Positions 32,067-41,607 of a DNA stretch of 64,000 bases are shown one piece after another. The DNA comes from an uncultured Actinomycetes bacterium (lineage in GTDB: Bacteria > Actinomycetota > Actinomycetes > Nanopelagicales > Nanopelagicaceae): positions 22,230 to 86,229 of the forward strand of contig CAIYRR010000001.1 of the NCBI GenBank assembly GCA_903928745.1. The letters run 5' to 3'. Under the pieces are notes generated by a model. The model had not been told where the DNA came from. It did not search any database and saw nothing but the letters and a program-made list of their open reading frames with translations. The first letter of the stretch is position 1; each line of letters begins with the position of its first letter. The translations under genes were made by a program, and so were the position numbers.

Positions 32067-33512
32067 ATGAGTGTTACGGGGTTTTTCCCTCCACCTGATG
32101 AATTCTTCGCCATGATTGAGCCGATAGAGAGTTTAGAAGACATCCAGAGAAGGCGGATTTTCTTGAGGCGATGGCGAAGTTGGGCCCACGTGCATTTTGA
32201 GATGGGCGGGGAAGTTGCCCTATTTCTTAGCAGTGCAGGCTTAGGCGTCACAATCGCTTTCCTATTTCATGAAACCACATATTCCGACATCCAATCATTA
32301 AGCGGAATCGTCACAACTCTCTCTAGGGTTTGTGCTCTCGTGGGTACCTATTTGATTCTGATGGGGTTTTTGATTATTGCCAGGATCCCTTGGTTGGAAC
32401 ACTCGGTGGGATTCGACAAGTTAGTTGCTCTCCATCGGAAGTTAGGGCCACCAACGGTTGTATTGATTCTTCTGCATGTTCTCTTGGTAATTCTCGGGTA
32501 TTCCATTGTGGATTCTCGAAGTTATATCTCTGAATTTTGGAATCTGATTACGAATTATGACTGGATGCTTCCCGCGCTGATTGCCGCGATTGGCATTGTA
32601 GTTATCGGATTTAGTTCTGCGGCACAGGTGCGTCGAAGACTGCGATATGAAGTGTGGTGGACCTTCCATTTGTACAGTTACTTCGTAGTTGCCTTGGCAT
32701 TCATGCACCAAATTTTGACGGGGTCACTTTTCATTTTTCAGCCGTTGGCGAAAGCCTGGTGGATCGCTCTTTATGCAAACACCTTTGTGGCAATGGTGCT
32801 TTGGCGTTTCATACTTCCCGTGTCTAGATCTTTCAGGCACCGACTAGTAATTGACAGAGTTGAGATAGAAGGACCACAGGTTATTAGCGTTTACATCAAA
32901 GGTCGTTCTTTAAAGAAACTGCGTGCAAGAGGAGGAAATTTTTTTGAGTGGAGATTCCTCGCTCATAGGATATGGTCTCAAGCTCATCCCTATTCTCTCT
33001 CCGCGTCTCCCACGGACAATTTCTTACGCATAACAGTAAAGAATTTGGGAGATCATTCTCTGGCGTTAGCCTCTCTGGTTCCTGGTACTCGGGTAGTGGC
33101 AGAAGGGCCGTATGGGACTTTGGTGGCACATCGGGCGACAGGTAAGAAGATCCTCCTTATTGCCGGCGGAGTGGGGATTACTCCATTAAGGGCGATGATC
33201 GAAGATTTTTCATCTGAGTCACAAGTGGACTTAATTTATCGAGTGGAGCGCTCTGAAGAGCTTGTTTTTGTCTCAGAGCTAGATGCAATTGCTGAGGGCG
33301 GACACATTCATGTGCACTATCTGGTGGGATCTCCTGAAGAATTTCCAATGTCGCCTGAAGATCTCGAACGCCTGATTCCTCACATCGGCGAGTGCGACAT
33401 TTTCGTTTGTGGTCCTCCAGAATTGGAGAGAGTCGTTCATGATTCGGTGACCGCTCTAGGAATATCTCGTGCCAAATATCACCACGAAGCCTTCGCTTTC
33501 CATGCGGGCTAG
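32067..33512 (+). CDS. Ferric reductase-like transmembrane flavoprotein (FRD/NOX family)
   Basis: A 481-aa protein: six TM helices (about 45-260) with the paired heme His of ferric-reductase domains (HRKLGPPTVVLILLH and the later HLYSYFVVALAFMH), then an FAD domain with HPYSLSASP (about 330-338) and an NAD(P) domain with LIAGGVGITPLRAM and the closing DIFVCGPPELE. Moves electrons from NAD(P)H via FAD and two hemes to the outside. The frame runs from 31899, but 32067 or 32112 are better starts. The FMN-binding gene follows 12 bases later, so its acceptor is probably that protein. Confidence 0.9.
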   Translation: MSVTGFFPPPDEFFAMIEPIESLEDIQRRRIFLRRWRSWAHVHFEMGGEVALFLSSAGLGVTIAFLFHETTYSDIQSLSGIVTTLSRVCALVGTYLILMGFLIIARIPWLEHSVGFDKLVALHRKLGPPTVVLILLHVLLVILGYSIVDSRSYISEFWNLITNYDWMLPALIAAIGIVVIGFSSAAQVRRRLRYEVWWTFHLYSYFVVALAFMHQILTGSLFIFQPLAKAWWIALYANTFVAMVLWRFILPVSRSFRHRLVIDRVEIEGPQVISVYIKGRSLKKLRARGGNFFEWRFLAHRIWSQAHPYSLSASPTDNFLRITVKNLGDHSLALASLVPGTRVVAEGPYGTLVAHRATGKKILLIAGGVGITPLRAMIEDFSSESQVDLIYRVERSEELVFVSELDAIAEGGHIHVHYLVGSPEEFPMSPEDLERLIPHIGECDIFVCGPPELERVVHDSVTALGISRAKYHHEAFAFHAG

Positions 33513-33524
33513 GGGATGACATTC

Positions 33525-34115
33525 ATGCTCAAACATAAAATTCTGGCAGGGGTGGGTTTCTTCTCAGGTTTTGCCATTGTCCTCATTAACTTTGCGAGCG
33601 ATTCATCAACATCGAATTTGCCAATTAGTCCTACAGTTATTCCAAGCCCTTTGCCTTCTGCATCGCCGTTAGTCACGCCCTCACCATCGATTACGAACGA
33701 GATCCATAGCCCAACACCTCGATCGACTCCGGCGACCATTAATTCGACTCAAAAACCCAACTTCACGCCAAGTGCGGCAACCGTTCCCACTCAAAAACCC
33801 ACTGCATCGGCAGCTGCAAAAGCAAGTACACCGCCGAGTACGCAAACACTCGTTGGGGATACATGTACAGCAGGCAAGTATGGAGTCGTTCAAGTTGAAA
33901 TAACGGTACAAGGGGGAGTCGTAACTCAAGCTCGTGCTCTCTCCTTTCCGAATGGAGATTCTCGATCATCATCGATTAGCGCCGTTGCGATCCCAGTTCT
34001 CATTGAAAGAAGTATCGGAGTTGTCAGTAGCGAAAGTATTCAAGGGTTCACAGGCGCTTCATACACGTCTGAGGCCTGGAAATATTCGCTCCAGACTGCT
34101 TTAAATAAGCGCTAG
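33525..34115 (+). CDS. Extracytoplasmic FMN-binding (flavinylated) protein
   Basis: A 196-aa protein: N-terminal signal/anchor helix, ~80 residues of Pro/Ser/Thr linker, then an FMN_bind domain (about 112-196) with YGVVQVEITVQGGVVTQARAL, the FPNGDSRSSSIS segment, and FTGASYTSEAW near the C-terminus. The TGAS-x-T element is the site where ApbE attaches FMN to Thr/Ser in this family; no apbE in the window. ATG 33525 has AGGGG nine bases upstream and is preferred over 33516. With the ferric reductase it forms a flavin-based electron-export pair. Confidence 0.87.
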   Translation: MLKHKILAGVGFFSGFAIVLINFASDSSTSNLPISPTVIPSPLPSASPLVTPSPSITNEIHSPTPRSTPATINSTQKPNFTPSAATVPTQKPTASAAAKASTPPSTQTLVGDTCTAGKYGVVQVEITVQGGVVTQARALSFPNGDSRSSSISAVAIPVLIERSIGVVSSESIQGFTGASYTSEAWKYSLQTALNKR

Positions 34116-34210
34116 TCCCTTAAGGCTTCCGAAAATTCGCCGGTAAATGAAAGTGCGACACCAAGCAGTGTTGCAATCATTAAAAGAGGCAATATCGCTA
34201 GAACAATCAT
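34112..34210 (-). CDS. 32-aa single-helix membrane peptide (putative)
   Basis: ATG 34210 to TAG 34112-34114, with GGAGAG six bases upstream. The product is a hydrophobic helix (about 2-21) and an acidic tail. Its stop overlaps the convergent FMN gene by exactly 4 bp (CTAG), like six other convergent pairs here, which supports reality. Function unknown. Bases 34211-34314 between it and the glnA terminator hold nothing else recognisable. Confidence 0.5.
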   Translation of the reverse strand: MIVLAILPLLMIATLLGVALSFTGEFSEALRD

Positions 34211-34321
34211 TTCTCTCTCCATTTCGTTTGCGAGTAGGGGTTTACTCTGAATCTCTAAACGATCTAGAAAGGCGATTTGTTACAAGAGGCGGGAAGAATA
34301 TTGAACATCAATGCAAATAAA

Positions 34322-34348
34322 ACCCCCGCCAAAGTTTCTGACGGGGGT
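34322..34348 (-). terminator. Intrinsic terminator of glnA
   Basis: On the minus strand ACCCCCG (34348-34342) pairs with CGGGGGT (34328-34322), followed by TTTATTT. It lies 18 bases past the glnA stop. Confidence 0.88.
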
Positions 34349-34365
34349 CTTATTAGTAAATCTTT

Positions 34366-35796
34366 TTAGAGGTCGAAGTACAACTCGAACTCTGCTGGGT
34401 GTGGACGCAAGCGGACATAATCAACTTCGGATTCACGCTTGAAGTGGATCCATGTATCGATCAAGTCCTTAGTGAAGACGCCACCGCGTGTAAGGAATTC
34501 GTTGTCGCGCTCGAGATTATCGAGTACGGCATCAAGAGACCCTGGAACCTGGGGGATCATCGCTGCTTCTTCTGCGCTGAGTTCGTAGAGATCCTTATCA
34601 ACTGGAAGAGGTGGCTCGATCTTGTTGATGATTCCATCAAGGCCAGCCATCAACATTGCTGCGAAGGCTAGGTATGGATTTGATGAAGGATCAGGGCAAC
34701 GGAATTCGATGCGCTTTGCCTTTGGATTGCTTCCTGTAATTGGAATACGGATACAAGCCGAACGGTTACGTGCAGAGTAGACAAGGTTTACAGGTGCTTC
34801 GTAACCTGGAACTAAACGACGGTATGAGTTGACGGTTGGGTTAGTGAATGCAAGAAGTGATGGTGCGTGCTTCAAAAGTCCACCGACATACCAACGTGCC
34901 ATGTCAGAGAGGTCTCCGTAGCCTTCGCCCCAGAACAATGGATTGCCATCTTTCCAAAGTGATTGGTGAACGTGCATTCCTGAACCGTTATCTCCAAAGA
35001 GTGGCTTTGGCATAAATGTTGCAGTCTTGCCGCCCTGCCATGCAGTGTTCTTGATGATGTACTTAAACTTCATGAGGTCATCGCCTGCATGCAAGATGTC
35101 GCTGAAGCGATAGTTGATTTCCATCTGGCCAGCAGTTCCCACTTCATGGTGTGCACGCTCTACAAGAAGTCCTACCTTGCCGAGGTTCATAACCATTTCA
35201 TCGCGAAGATCTGCATACTGATCTGTTGGTGAAACAGGGAAATAGCCACCTTTTACGCGAGTACGGTATCCGCGGTTTGGTGTGCCATCTGCATCTTTTT
35301 CAATTCCTGTATTCCAAGCACCTTCGTAAGAATCAATGTGATGGAAGGCTTCATTGATACCAGTTGAGAAACGCACTGCATCAAAGACGTAGAACTCAGC
35401 CTCAGGTGCGAAGAAAGCCGTGTCAGCAATTCCGGTGGAACGCATGAACTCAACTGCCTTAGCAACGATGCCACGTGGATCACGACTGTAAGGGGAGTTA
35501 TCAACTGGATTATGTACGGAGAAGTTAATAATCAGAGTTTTCTCTTTGCGGAATGGATCAACGAAAGCAGACTCTGGAACAGGAAGAAGTTTCATGTCGG
35601 ATTCGTGAATAGCTTGGAATCCGCGAATTGAGGAACCATCAAACATCAGTCCATCGGTGAAAACTGCTTCGTCGAATGATTCAACAGGAACATTGAAGTG
35701 ATGTTGAATTCCAGGTAGATCAATAAAGCGAACGTCTACAAGTTTGACGTCTTCTTTCTTGATGAAAGCAAAAATTTCTGCTGAGTTCTTAAACAT
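34366..35796 (-). CDS. glnA: Glutamine synthetase, type I
   Basis: A 476-aa dodecameric GSI that condenses glutamate and ammonia with ATP. Visible: [18 protein letters not shown] near 51-68, [12 protein letters not shown] (metal-binding Glu), [15 protein letters not shown] (about 267-281), [29 protein letters not shown] and the adenylylation-site-like [10 protein letters not shown] with Tyr at about 404, so GlnE-type control is possible (the beta subtype). The ~180-base upstream region carries a GlnR-like box. Terminated by a clear hairpin. Confidence 0.97.
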   Translation of the reverse strand: MFKNSAEIFAFIKKEDVKLVDVRFIDLPGIQHHFNVPVESFDEAVFTDGLMFDGSSIRGFQAIHESDMKLLPVPESAFVDPFRKEKTLIINFSVHNPVDNSPYSRDPRGIVAKAVEFMRSTGIADTAFFAPEAEFYVFDAVRFSTGINEAFHHIDSYEGAWNTGIEKDADGTPNRGYRTRVKGGYFPVSPTDQYADLRDEMVMNLGKVGLLVERAHHEVGTAGQMEINYRFSDILHAGDDLMKFKYIIKNTAWQGGKTATFMPKPLFGDNGSGMHVHQSLWKDGNPLFWGEGYGDLSDMARWYVGGLLKHAPSLLAFTNPTVNSYRRLVPGYEAPVNLVYSARNRSACIRIPITGSNPKAKRIEFRCPDPSSNPYLAFAAMLMAGLDGIINKIEPPLPVDKDLYELSAEEAAMIPQVPGSLDAVLDNLERDNEFLTRGGVFTKDLIDTWIHFKRESEVDYVRLRPHPAEFELYFDL

Positions 35797-35904
35797 ATTT
35801 CTCCCATTGTCGCCGAGATCCGCTTTTCGCGGATTGATCCAGATTGGCTCCCCATTGAGCGTTAACTCTTGGGCGTAAGGATAGGTCTACGTACGTAAAA
35901 GGTG

Positions 35905-35931
35905 ATAACCGCACTGTTACATCCATGTTAA
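35905..35931 (-). promoter_or_regulatory. GlnR-like box and promoter of glnA
   Basis: On the minus strand TTAAC, GTAAC and GTTAT stand exactly 11 bases apart (35931-35927, 35920-35916, 35909-35905), matching the phased half-sites of actinobacterial GlnR. A -10 like TATCCT follows about 20 bases downstream with no TTGACA, as for an activator-dependent promoter. A hairpin with GAAAA loop (35827-35843 region) lies in the leader. Confidence 0.4.
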
Positions 35932-35967
35932 GAAATTTCACCCAGTCTTTTAACTCCGGCTTCACAG

Positions 35968-35973
35968 TAGGCT
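35968..35973 (+). promoter_or_regulatory. -10 element of leaderless RDD-gene promoter
   Basis: TAGGCT ends 6 bases before ATG 35980, without a ribosome site. Confidence 0.45.
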
Positions 35974-35979
35974 CGCCCT

Positions 35980-36336
35980 ATGAATTTCGTGCGGGTAGGG
36001 ATGGGTAGGCGCTTTGCTGCGCTGATGCTGGATTGGCTGGCCTGCCTGGCGATCGCCAATTCCCTGACCAGTTCGGGCACGATTGAGCGTCAGATTGCTC
36101 CCTTGGCAATTTTCTTCTTAGAGGTCTGGATACTGACGAGTCTTTCGGGCGCTTCTGCCGGGCAAAGAATTTTGAGAATGAAAGTAGTGAGATTTGGCGA
36201 CGGTGGGAGAGTGGCACCCAATCAGGTTTTAGTCCGAACAATCCTGCTCTGCTTGGTCGTCACCGCGGTCACATTCGATGAAAATGGTCGTGGATTGCAC
36301 GAGCGAATCAGCGGAAGTGTACTGACTCGGATTTAA
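35980..36336 (+). CDS. RDD-family membrane protein
   Basis: A 118-aa protein with the RDD hallmark: Arg in GRRFAALMLDWLACL (about 10-24) where Arg-Asp contribute the name, and SAGQRILRMKVVR (about 59-71). Two or three TM helices. RDD proteins are implicated in small-molecule or ion transport but mostly uncharacterised. The gene sits between glnA and DUF4191 as in other actinobacteria and abuts the convergent DUF4191 gene without a gap. Confidence 0.88.
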   Translation: MNFVRVGMGRRFAALMLDWLACLAIANSLTSSGTIERQIAPLAIFFLEVWILTSLSGASAGQRILRMKVVRFGDGGRVAPNQVLVRTILLCLVVTAVTFDENGRGLHERISGSVLTRI

Positions 36337-37026
36337 CTATCGCTTAGGGACTTTTACGCCCTTAGGCATTGGACCCTTTGGAATAGGCATGGAAAGTCCG
36401 CCGACTGCCTTCAGACGATTTCGTACTTCGCGCATTTGAGCAGGGCTGAGTTTCTTGGGTAACTTGGCCAGCTTCTTTTGTAGCTTGCGGAGTTTTACTT
36501 GGCCTTCATTGTCTCCAACGATGAATTCTGTAATTGGTACGCCGGGTGCAAATCTTTCCGTCTTTTTCTTTTCATCTGTCAGCAATGCGCGAACGCCAGG
36601 ACCACCTTCGCCGACAAGGACAATTCCTGCGCGACCAACGCTGCGATGCACCATGTCTTGCGTGCGCGAAACTGCAACAGCGGGTGTGGTCGTCCAACCT
36701 TTACGGATCGCCATAAGAACACTTGCGCCAGCACCAATCTGACCTTCGATGGATGCATAAGCCGCGCTACCTGCCTGGCGGGTAAAGAAAAATAGTGAAG
36801 CAAGCATGGCAAGAGGGAAAGAGAGAAAGGCGACATAAACGGGATGTCCCATGATGTAGCCGACACCAATTCCCACGACCCAAACACCAAAGAATATTCC
36901 GGCTAACGCCAAACCAATCCATGGCTTTACATCTTTTGTAACAGAGTAAGCCTCACGAATTGTTTTGAATCGGGTCTCTTTAGGCGCAGACGCGTCCTTC
37001 TTTTTTCTCTTTAAGAAATTGAACAT
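36337..37026 (-). CDS. DUF4191-domain membrane protein
   Basis: A 229-aa protein: basic N-terminus, two TM helices (about 38-57 and 63-82), then a soluble domain with RKGWTTTPAVAVSRTQDMVHRSVGRAGIVLVGEG and a basic, Pro-rich C-terminus. This actinobacterial family stands next to lipA in many genomes; function unknown. It has its own leaderless-type -10 inside the end of the preceding plsC-like gene. Confidence 0.88.
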   Translation of the reverse strand: MFNFLKRKKKDASAPKETRFKTIREAYSVTKDVKPWIGLALAGIFFGVWVVGIGVGYIMGHPVYVAFLSFPLAMLASLFFFTRQAGSAAYASIEGQIGAGASVLMAIRKGWTTTPAVAVSRTQDMVHRSVGRAGIVLVGEGGPGVRALLTDEKKKTERFAPGVPITEFIVGDNEGQVKLRKLQKKLAKLPKKLSPAQMREVRNRLKAVGGLSMPIPKGPMPKGVKVPKR

Positions 37027-37030
37027 GGCG

Positions 37031-37729
37031 CTAGTTTAGTGGAGCAGGCGCGCTTCCACCAAGGCGAAGCGGTGCCCAGCGTTGGCCGACGTGGCTATCA
37101 GGGTAGGAATCCTGAACTTTATGGAGCATTGAAATCATCGTGGCGCGAAGGTCGGCTTCAGCCTGGGCAACATCTTGATCTTTCGTGAAGTAAATAGGTT
37201 CGCCGACAACCACAGTAATGGGCACGTGTTTTCTGCGCAGATCACGAGGAACGCCTTTTGTCCAAAGACGTTGGCTTCCCCAGATGATGGTTGGAATGAC
37301 AGGAACACCGGCGCCCATAGCAAGACGGACAACTCCAGTTTTTAGTTCCTTAATTTCAAAACTTTTTGAAATTGTTGCTTCAGGGAAAATGCCGATTATT
37401 TCGCCACCACGCAGTGCGCGCAGTGCTGCAACGAAAGAGGCAGAACCATTTGATCGATCGACGTTAATGTGATGCATTCCGCGCATGAGCGGTCCAGCTA
37501 ATTTGTTGTCAAAGATTTCCTTTTTGGCCATGAAACGGACATATCTTTTTACTGGAAGTACGGCGGTGCCCGCCAGTGCAAAATCAAAATAACTAATGTG
37601 ATTGATGGCCAAGATCGCGCCACCTTCGCGGGGTACGTTTTCTTCGCCAGAGAAATCCATCTTCAAACCGAGGTAGCGCCAAAAGAGTTTGATGGTTCCG
37701 ATTACCGGTGGATAAACCAAATCAGCCAT
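37031..37729 (-). CDS. Lysophospholipid acyltransferase (PlsC family)
   Basis: A 232-aa acyltransferase with NHISYFD (H-x4-D, about 43-49) and FPEATISKS (about 118-126), where the usual EGTRS is altered to EATIS, a variant seen in actinobacterial relatives. Hydrophobic stretches flank the first motif. Likely adds an acyl chain to a lysophosphatidate or glycolipid at the inner leaflet. It overlaps lipA by 8 bases and is presumably co-transcribed with lipB-lipA. Confidence 0.87.
   Translation of the reverse strand: MADLVYPPVIGTIKLFWRYLGLKMDFSGEENVPREGGAILAINHISYFDFALAGTAVLPVKRYVRFMAKKEIFDNKLAGPLMRGMHHINVDRSNGSASFVAALRALRGGEIIGIFPEATISKSFEIKELKTGVVRLAMGAGVPVIPTIIWGSQRLWTKGVPRDLRRKHVPITVVVGEPIYFTKDQDVAQAEADLRATMISMLHKVQDSYPDSHVGQRWAPLRLGGSAPAPLN
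37033..37038 (-). promoter_or_regulatory. -10 element of leaderless DUF4191 promoter
   Basis: Minus-strand TAAACT ends 6 bases before ATG 37026 and overlaps the stop codon region of the upstream acyltransferase gene. Confidence 0.45.
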
Positions 37730-38654
37730 TAGTCACCCGCGCGGCCATTGCCTGTTTGTATAAACGACCAGCGCGGTAACTTGAACGAACTAATGGACCA
37801 CTCATCACCCCGAGGAATCCGATATCTGTTGCCTCTTTTGCTAACCCAACAAATTCTTCAGGTTTAACCCAACGCTCTACTGGATGATGGCGATTTGTTG
37901 GACGCAGATACTGCGTAATAGTGATGAGATCACAACCTGCTTTGTGAAGATCCACAAGTGCCTGAACTGCTTCTTCTCGAGTTTCGCCAAGTCCAAGAAT
38001 GAGATTGGATTTAGTGATCAACCCAAATTCTCGAGCCATGGTGATGACTTCTAGTGAGCGCTCATAAGTAAATGCAGGACGGACGCGTTTGAAAATACGT
38101 GGGACTGTTTCAACATTGTGGGCGAATACTTCTGGACGAGTTTCAAAAACCTGGTTGAGCAGATGAGCATGACCGCTGAAGTCTGGGGCCAACATTTCTA
38201 CACCGGTATCAGGATTGAGTTCGTGCACGGTGCGAATCGTTTCGGCGTAGAGCCAAGCGCCTTCATCTTCTAAGTCATCTCGGGCAACACCGGTGATAGT
38301 GGCGTATCGAAGATTCATAGTCTTCACTGATTCAGCAACGCGTCGGGGTTCGTCGCGATCTAATGGCTGCGGTTTTCCAGTGTCGATATTGCAGAAATCG
38401 CAGCGACGCGTGCACTGTTCTCCGCCGATAAGGAAAGTTGCTTCGCGATCTTCCCAGCATTCAAAAATGTTCGGGCAGGCCGCCTCTTGGCAAACAGTGT
38501 GCAGACCCTCTGATTTAACAAGAGAGCGCATCTGCGTGTACTCAGGACCCATATTGGCGCGAGTCTTTATCCATTCAGGTTTTCTTTCAATGGGAGTCTC
38601 GGAATTGCGGGCCTCGATGCGAAGTAATTTGCGACCCTCTGGCGCCAATGTCAT
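37722..38654 (-). CDS. lipA: Lipoyl synthase
   Basis: A 310-aa radical-SAM enzyme that inserts two sulfurs into octanoyl groups on E2/H proteins. Auxiliary cluster Cys in [12 protein letters not shown] (about 55-66), radical-SAM CTRRCDFC (about 81-88: C-x3-C-x2-C), and the C-terminal RSSYRAG (about 294-300) supplying the Ser ligand of the auxiliary cluster. Overlaps both lipB and the plsC-like gene. Substrates are the two lipoyl domains of the E2 encoded at 42504 and probably GcvH. Confidence 0.97.
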   Translation of the reverse strand: MTLAPEGRKLLRIEARNSETPIERKPEWIKTRANMGPEYTQMRSLVKSEGLHTVCQEAACPNIFECWEDREATFLIGGEQCTRRCDFCNIDTGKPQPLDRDEPRRVAESVKTMNLRYATITGVARDDLEDEGAWLYAETIRTVHELNPDTGVEMLAPDFSGHAHLLNQVFETRPEVFAHNVETVPRIFKRVRPAFTYERSLEVITMAREFGLITKSNLILGLGETREEAVQALVDLHKAGCDLITITQYLRPTNRHHPVERWVKPEEFVGLAKEATDIGFLGVMSGPLVRSSYRAGRLYKQAMAARVTNG

Positions 38655-39307
38655 GCACTCACCCTAGCCAATGCCTCGTACATGTGTTTCTCAACGAACG
38701 GAATGACTTCTTCGATCGAAACTGTGCGACCGAGCTCGGCAGACATAGAAGTCACTGCAGCATCTGGAATTCCACATGGGACGATTCGATCAAACCAGGT
38801 CAGGTCAGGATTCACATTCAGCGCGAAACCGTGCATCGTGACACCTTTAGCAAAGCGAATTCCAATGGCCGCAATCTTGCGATCGCCTTTTTCGTCGCGA
38901 AGCCAGACACCAGATCGCTCGCAATATCGCACAGCATCGATACCGAATTCGTGGCAGACATCAATGAGCGCCGTTTCAATCTCACGGACAAACCCCACGA
39001 CGTCGTGGCGCTTGGCTAAACGGACAATTGGGTAGCCAACAATTTGGCCTGGACCATGCCAAGTGATTTTCCCACCACGGTCGACATCAATCACGGGAGT
39101 TCCATCATTTGGACGCTCGTGATCGAGGGTGCGGCGTCCCGCTGTGAAAACGGAGGGATGTTGCAAGAGCATCAAAGTATTTGGGCGCGAGCCTTCGGCA
39201 ATCTCTGCGTGGAGATTTCGCTGGATTTGCCAGGCCTTGTCATAGTCAACGATTCCGCTACGGGCGAAAGCGATGGATGGCCTGAGGGGAGCGGTTTCGA
39301 GTGGCAC
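38651..39307 (-). CDS. lipB: Lipoyl(octanoyl) transferase
   Basis: A 218-aa enzyme that moves octanoyl from acyl carrier protein to lipoyl domains. Family motifs: [13 protein letters not shown] (about 44-56), [17 protein letters not shown] (about 77-93), [22 protein letters not shown] with the catalytic Lys, and [11 protein letters not shown] with the catalytic Cys. Start: GTG 39307 lies 6 bases after a -10-like TAGGCT; the ATG at 39313 would sit directly on the -10. ATGA-type overlap with lipA. Confidence 0.95.
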   Translation of the reverse strand: MPLETAPLRPSIAFARSGIVDYDKAWQIQRNLHAEIAEGSRPNTLMLLQHPSVFTAGRRTLDHERPNDGTPVIDVDRGGKITWHGPGQIVGYPIVRLAKRHDVVGFVREIETALIDVCHEFGIDAVRYCERSGVWLRDEKGDRKIAAIGIRFAKGVTMHGFALNVNPDLTWFDRIVPCGIPDAAVTSMSAELGRTVSIEEVIPFVEKHMYEALARVSA

Positions 39308-39313
39308 CCCCAT

Positions 39314-39319
39314 AGCCTA
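39314..39319 (-). promoter_or_regulatory. -10 element of leaderless lipB-lipA promoter
   Basis: Minus-strand TAGGCT ends 6 bases before GTG 39307. The two dyads at 39323-39366 lie directly upstream of it. Confidence 0.4.
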
Positions 39320-39322
39320 AAG

Positions 39323-39366
39323 GTAGAATCGTGTTTCTACAGAACCAGGCCAAGCCATTGCTTGGC
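39323..39366. promoter_or_regulatory. Two 6-6-6 inverted repeats between lipB and MMPL gene
   Basis: GTAGAA-N6-TTCTAC (39323-39340) and GCCAAG-N6-CTTGGC (39349-39366) stand side by side in the 92-base divergent region. Either could be a repressor site for the transporter or lipB. Confidence 0.35.
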
Positions 39367-39399
39367 GACCATGGCCCCTTGAGCGAAAGTTGATCTTAC

Positions 39400-41607
39400 G
39401 TGTCCAATAACTCAGCGCCTGTGAAAGGCCGTAAACCCCTCTGGATTGCCATCATCTCCATTGTCGTTTGGATGGGTATCTCTAGCGTTGCTGGCCCACT
39501 CTTTGGTCAACTTTCAACTGTTCAGAAGAATGACAATTCAAAATTTCTTCCGGATAGCGCGGAATCTCAGATTGTCTCTGCTCAGGCGCTTAAGTTTCAA
39601 AAGAGCGCAACGGATGAGTTTCCTGCCTTGGCGCTTTTTATTGGCAAGATCACTCCTGCTCAAATTGCGGCCACAAATGTTTTCTTTCAGGGTATTGGCG
39701 ACAAGTCACTGGTTGATGCGAAAGGTGTAATTCTAAAAGATTCTTCAGGCAAAGAGATGAATCTTAAAATTTCAGATTTCCTTACACCAGGCTCCCAGAT
39801 TTTTGCTTTCCCTTCTGCAAAAAATGACGCACTCTTGGCAAGTATTCCCATTGCAGGAAAAGAAGCAGTAACAACTTTGGCAAATAAGCATCCAGCGCTT
39901 CCTGCGATTGTCACAGCGCTTCGTTTTTACAGCAACCAATTTGCTGCAACTCAAGGTTGGGAATCACACCTCACCGGTATCGGCGCAATCTTCGCTGATC
40001 TCTTTGGTGCATTTGGAAGTATTGATTCAAGTTTGTTGCTCACCACAGGAATTGTTGTGGCACTTATTTTGATTATTGTTTATCGCTCGCCAGTTCTTTG
40101 GATCTTGCCTCTATTTTCATCACTGATTGCGCTCTCTCTTGCTGGTGGAGTTATTTATGAATTAGCAAAGCACAATGTGATTGATCTGGATGGTCAATCC
40201 CAAGGAATTCTTTCGGTGTTAGTACTGGGAGCGGCGACGGATTATGCCTTGTTGCTCATCGCGCGGTATCGAGAAGAACTTCACTTAGAAGAATCCCGAT
40301 TTGTTGCAATGAAGAAAGCTTGGCGTGGAGTTGTCGAACCGATCATCGCATCGGGAAGCACCGTGACTCTTGGATTGTTGGTCTTGATTCTGGCTTCACT
40401 CAAAAATAGCCGTGGACTTGGACCCGTTGGAGCAATTGGAATCGTTGCCTCAATGTTCACGATTCTTACTTTCCTTCCCGCTCTCTTGGTTGTGTTTGGG
40501 CGCTGGATATTCTGGCCACGTATTCCACACTTTGATTCCGAAGATGAAAAACTCAGCGGAATCTGGTCAAAAGTCGCCCAGGCTACAGCGGCAAAACCTC
40601 GCAAGTATTGGGTCGCATCTGCCACCCTCCTTGTCATTTTGGCTGGCTTTGCATCGACTTTGCATGCCAATGGTGTTTCTAGTGTGGATCAATTTACAAA
40701 GAAACCAGATTCAGTAGTGGGTCAAGCCAAACTGGCAGATTATTTCTCCGGTGGTCAAGGATCACCAACGCAGGTTCTGGTTCCTGAAGCGAAAATGGCG
40801 CAAGCAACTGCGGCCTTGAAGGCGATAAAAGGCGTCACGAGTGTGGTTCCGACCCTTGATGGCCAAGCGATTCCTGGACAACCTGCGCCAGCGATAAAAG
40901 TTGTCGATGGGAAAGTGATTCTCAATGCCACTCTCGTCTATGCCGCGGATTCTCTTCCTGCTCGCGAGATGATTCCGGGAATCCGCAGTGCGATGCACGC
41001 GATTGATCCTTCAATAGCAACGGGCGGAACATCTGCTGTTTATTCAGATATTGATGCCGCATCCACACGCGATCGCAACATCATTATTCCCATCATCTTG
41101 ATTTTGATCGCGATTATTTTGGGTCTCTTACTGCGCTCAATCTTCTCCTCGATCCTGCTCCTGATTACCGTTGTCCTTTCATTCCTTGCAACGTTGGGAG
41201 TGAGTTCATTGGTATTCCACCATATCTTCCATTTCTCAGGCGAAGATTCTTCATACCCTCTTTTCTCCTTCGTTTTCCTCGTTGCACTTGGCATTGATTA
41301 CAACATCTTCTTGATGACTCGCATCAGAGAAGAGTCGATCAAGCTTGGGACACGTGCGGGTGTTACAAAGGGCGTAACGGTCACTGGTGGAGTAATTACT
41401 TCAGCGGGAATTGTCTTAGCTGCGACCTTCACGGTACTTGGAATCTTGCCGTTGGTAGCACTTGCTGAAATCGGCTTTACCGTTGGATTTGGTGTGCTGC
41501 TCGATACCTTGATCGTACGTTCAATCTTGGTACCTGCGCTCGTACATGAAATTGGCCCAAAGATCTGGTGGCCATCAAAACTTGCTAAGGAAGATGCAAG
41601 AAACTAA
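39400..41607 (+). CDS. MMPL-family RND transporter
   Basis: A 735-aa protein with 11-12 TM helices in two blocks (about 10-30 plus 200-410, and 550-720) separated by extracytoplasmic loops. Asp-containing proton-relay segments GAATDYALLLIARYREE (about 284-300) and ALGIDYNIFLMTRIREES mark the MMPL family. Related proteins export lipids or drugs. GTG start; no clear ribosome site. Diverges from lipB and ends in a 4-bp stop overlap with the epimerase gene. Confidence 0.92.
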   Translation: MSNNSAPVKGRKPLWIAIISIVVWMGISSVAGPLFGQLSTVQKNDNSKFLPDSAESQIVSAQALKFQKSATDEFPALALFIGKITPAQIAATNVFFQGIGDKSLVDAKGVILKDSSGKEMNLKISDFLTPGSQIFAFPSAKNDALLASIPIAGKEAVTTLANKHPALPAIVTALRFYSNQFAATQGWESHLTGIGAIFADLFGAFGSIDSSLLLTTGIVVALILIIVYRSPVLWILPLFSSLIALSLAGGVIYELAKHNVIDLDGQSQGILSVLVLGAATDYALLLIARYREELHLEESRFVAMKKAWRGVVEPIIASGSTVTLGLLVLILASLKNSRGLGPVGAIGIVASMFTILTFLPALLVVFGRWIFWPRIPHFDSEDEKLSGIWSKVAQATAAKPRKYWVASATLLVILAGFASTLHANGVSSVDQFTKKPDSVVGQAKLADYFSGGQGSPTQVLVPEAKMAQATAALKAIKGVTSVVPTLDGQAIPGQPAPAIKVVDGKVILNATLVYAADSLPAREMIPGIRSAMHAIDPSIATGGTSAVYSDIDAASTRDRNIIIPIILILIAIILGLLLRSIFSSILLLITVVLSFLATLGVSSLVFHHIFHFSGEDSSYPLFSFVFLVALGIDYNIFLMTRIREESIKLGTRAGVTKGVTVTGGVITSAGIVLAATFTVLGILPLVALAEIGFTVGFGVLLDTLIVRSILVPALVHEIGPKIWWPSKLAKEDARN

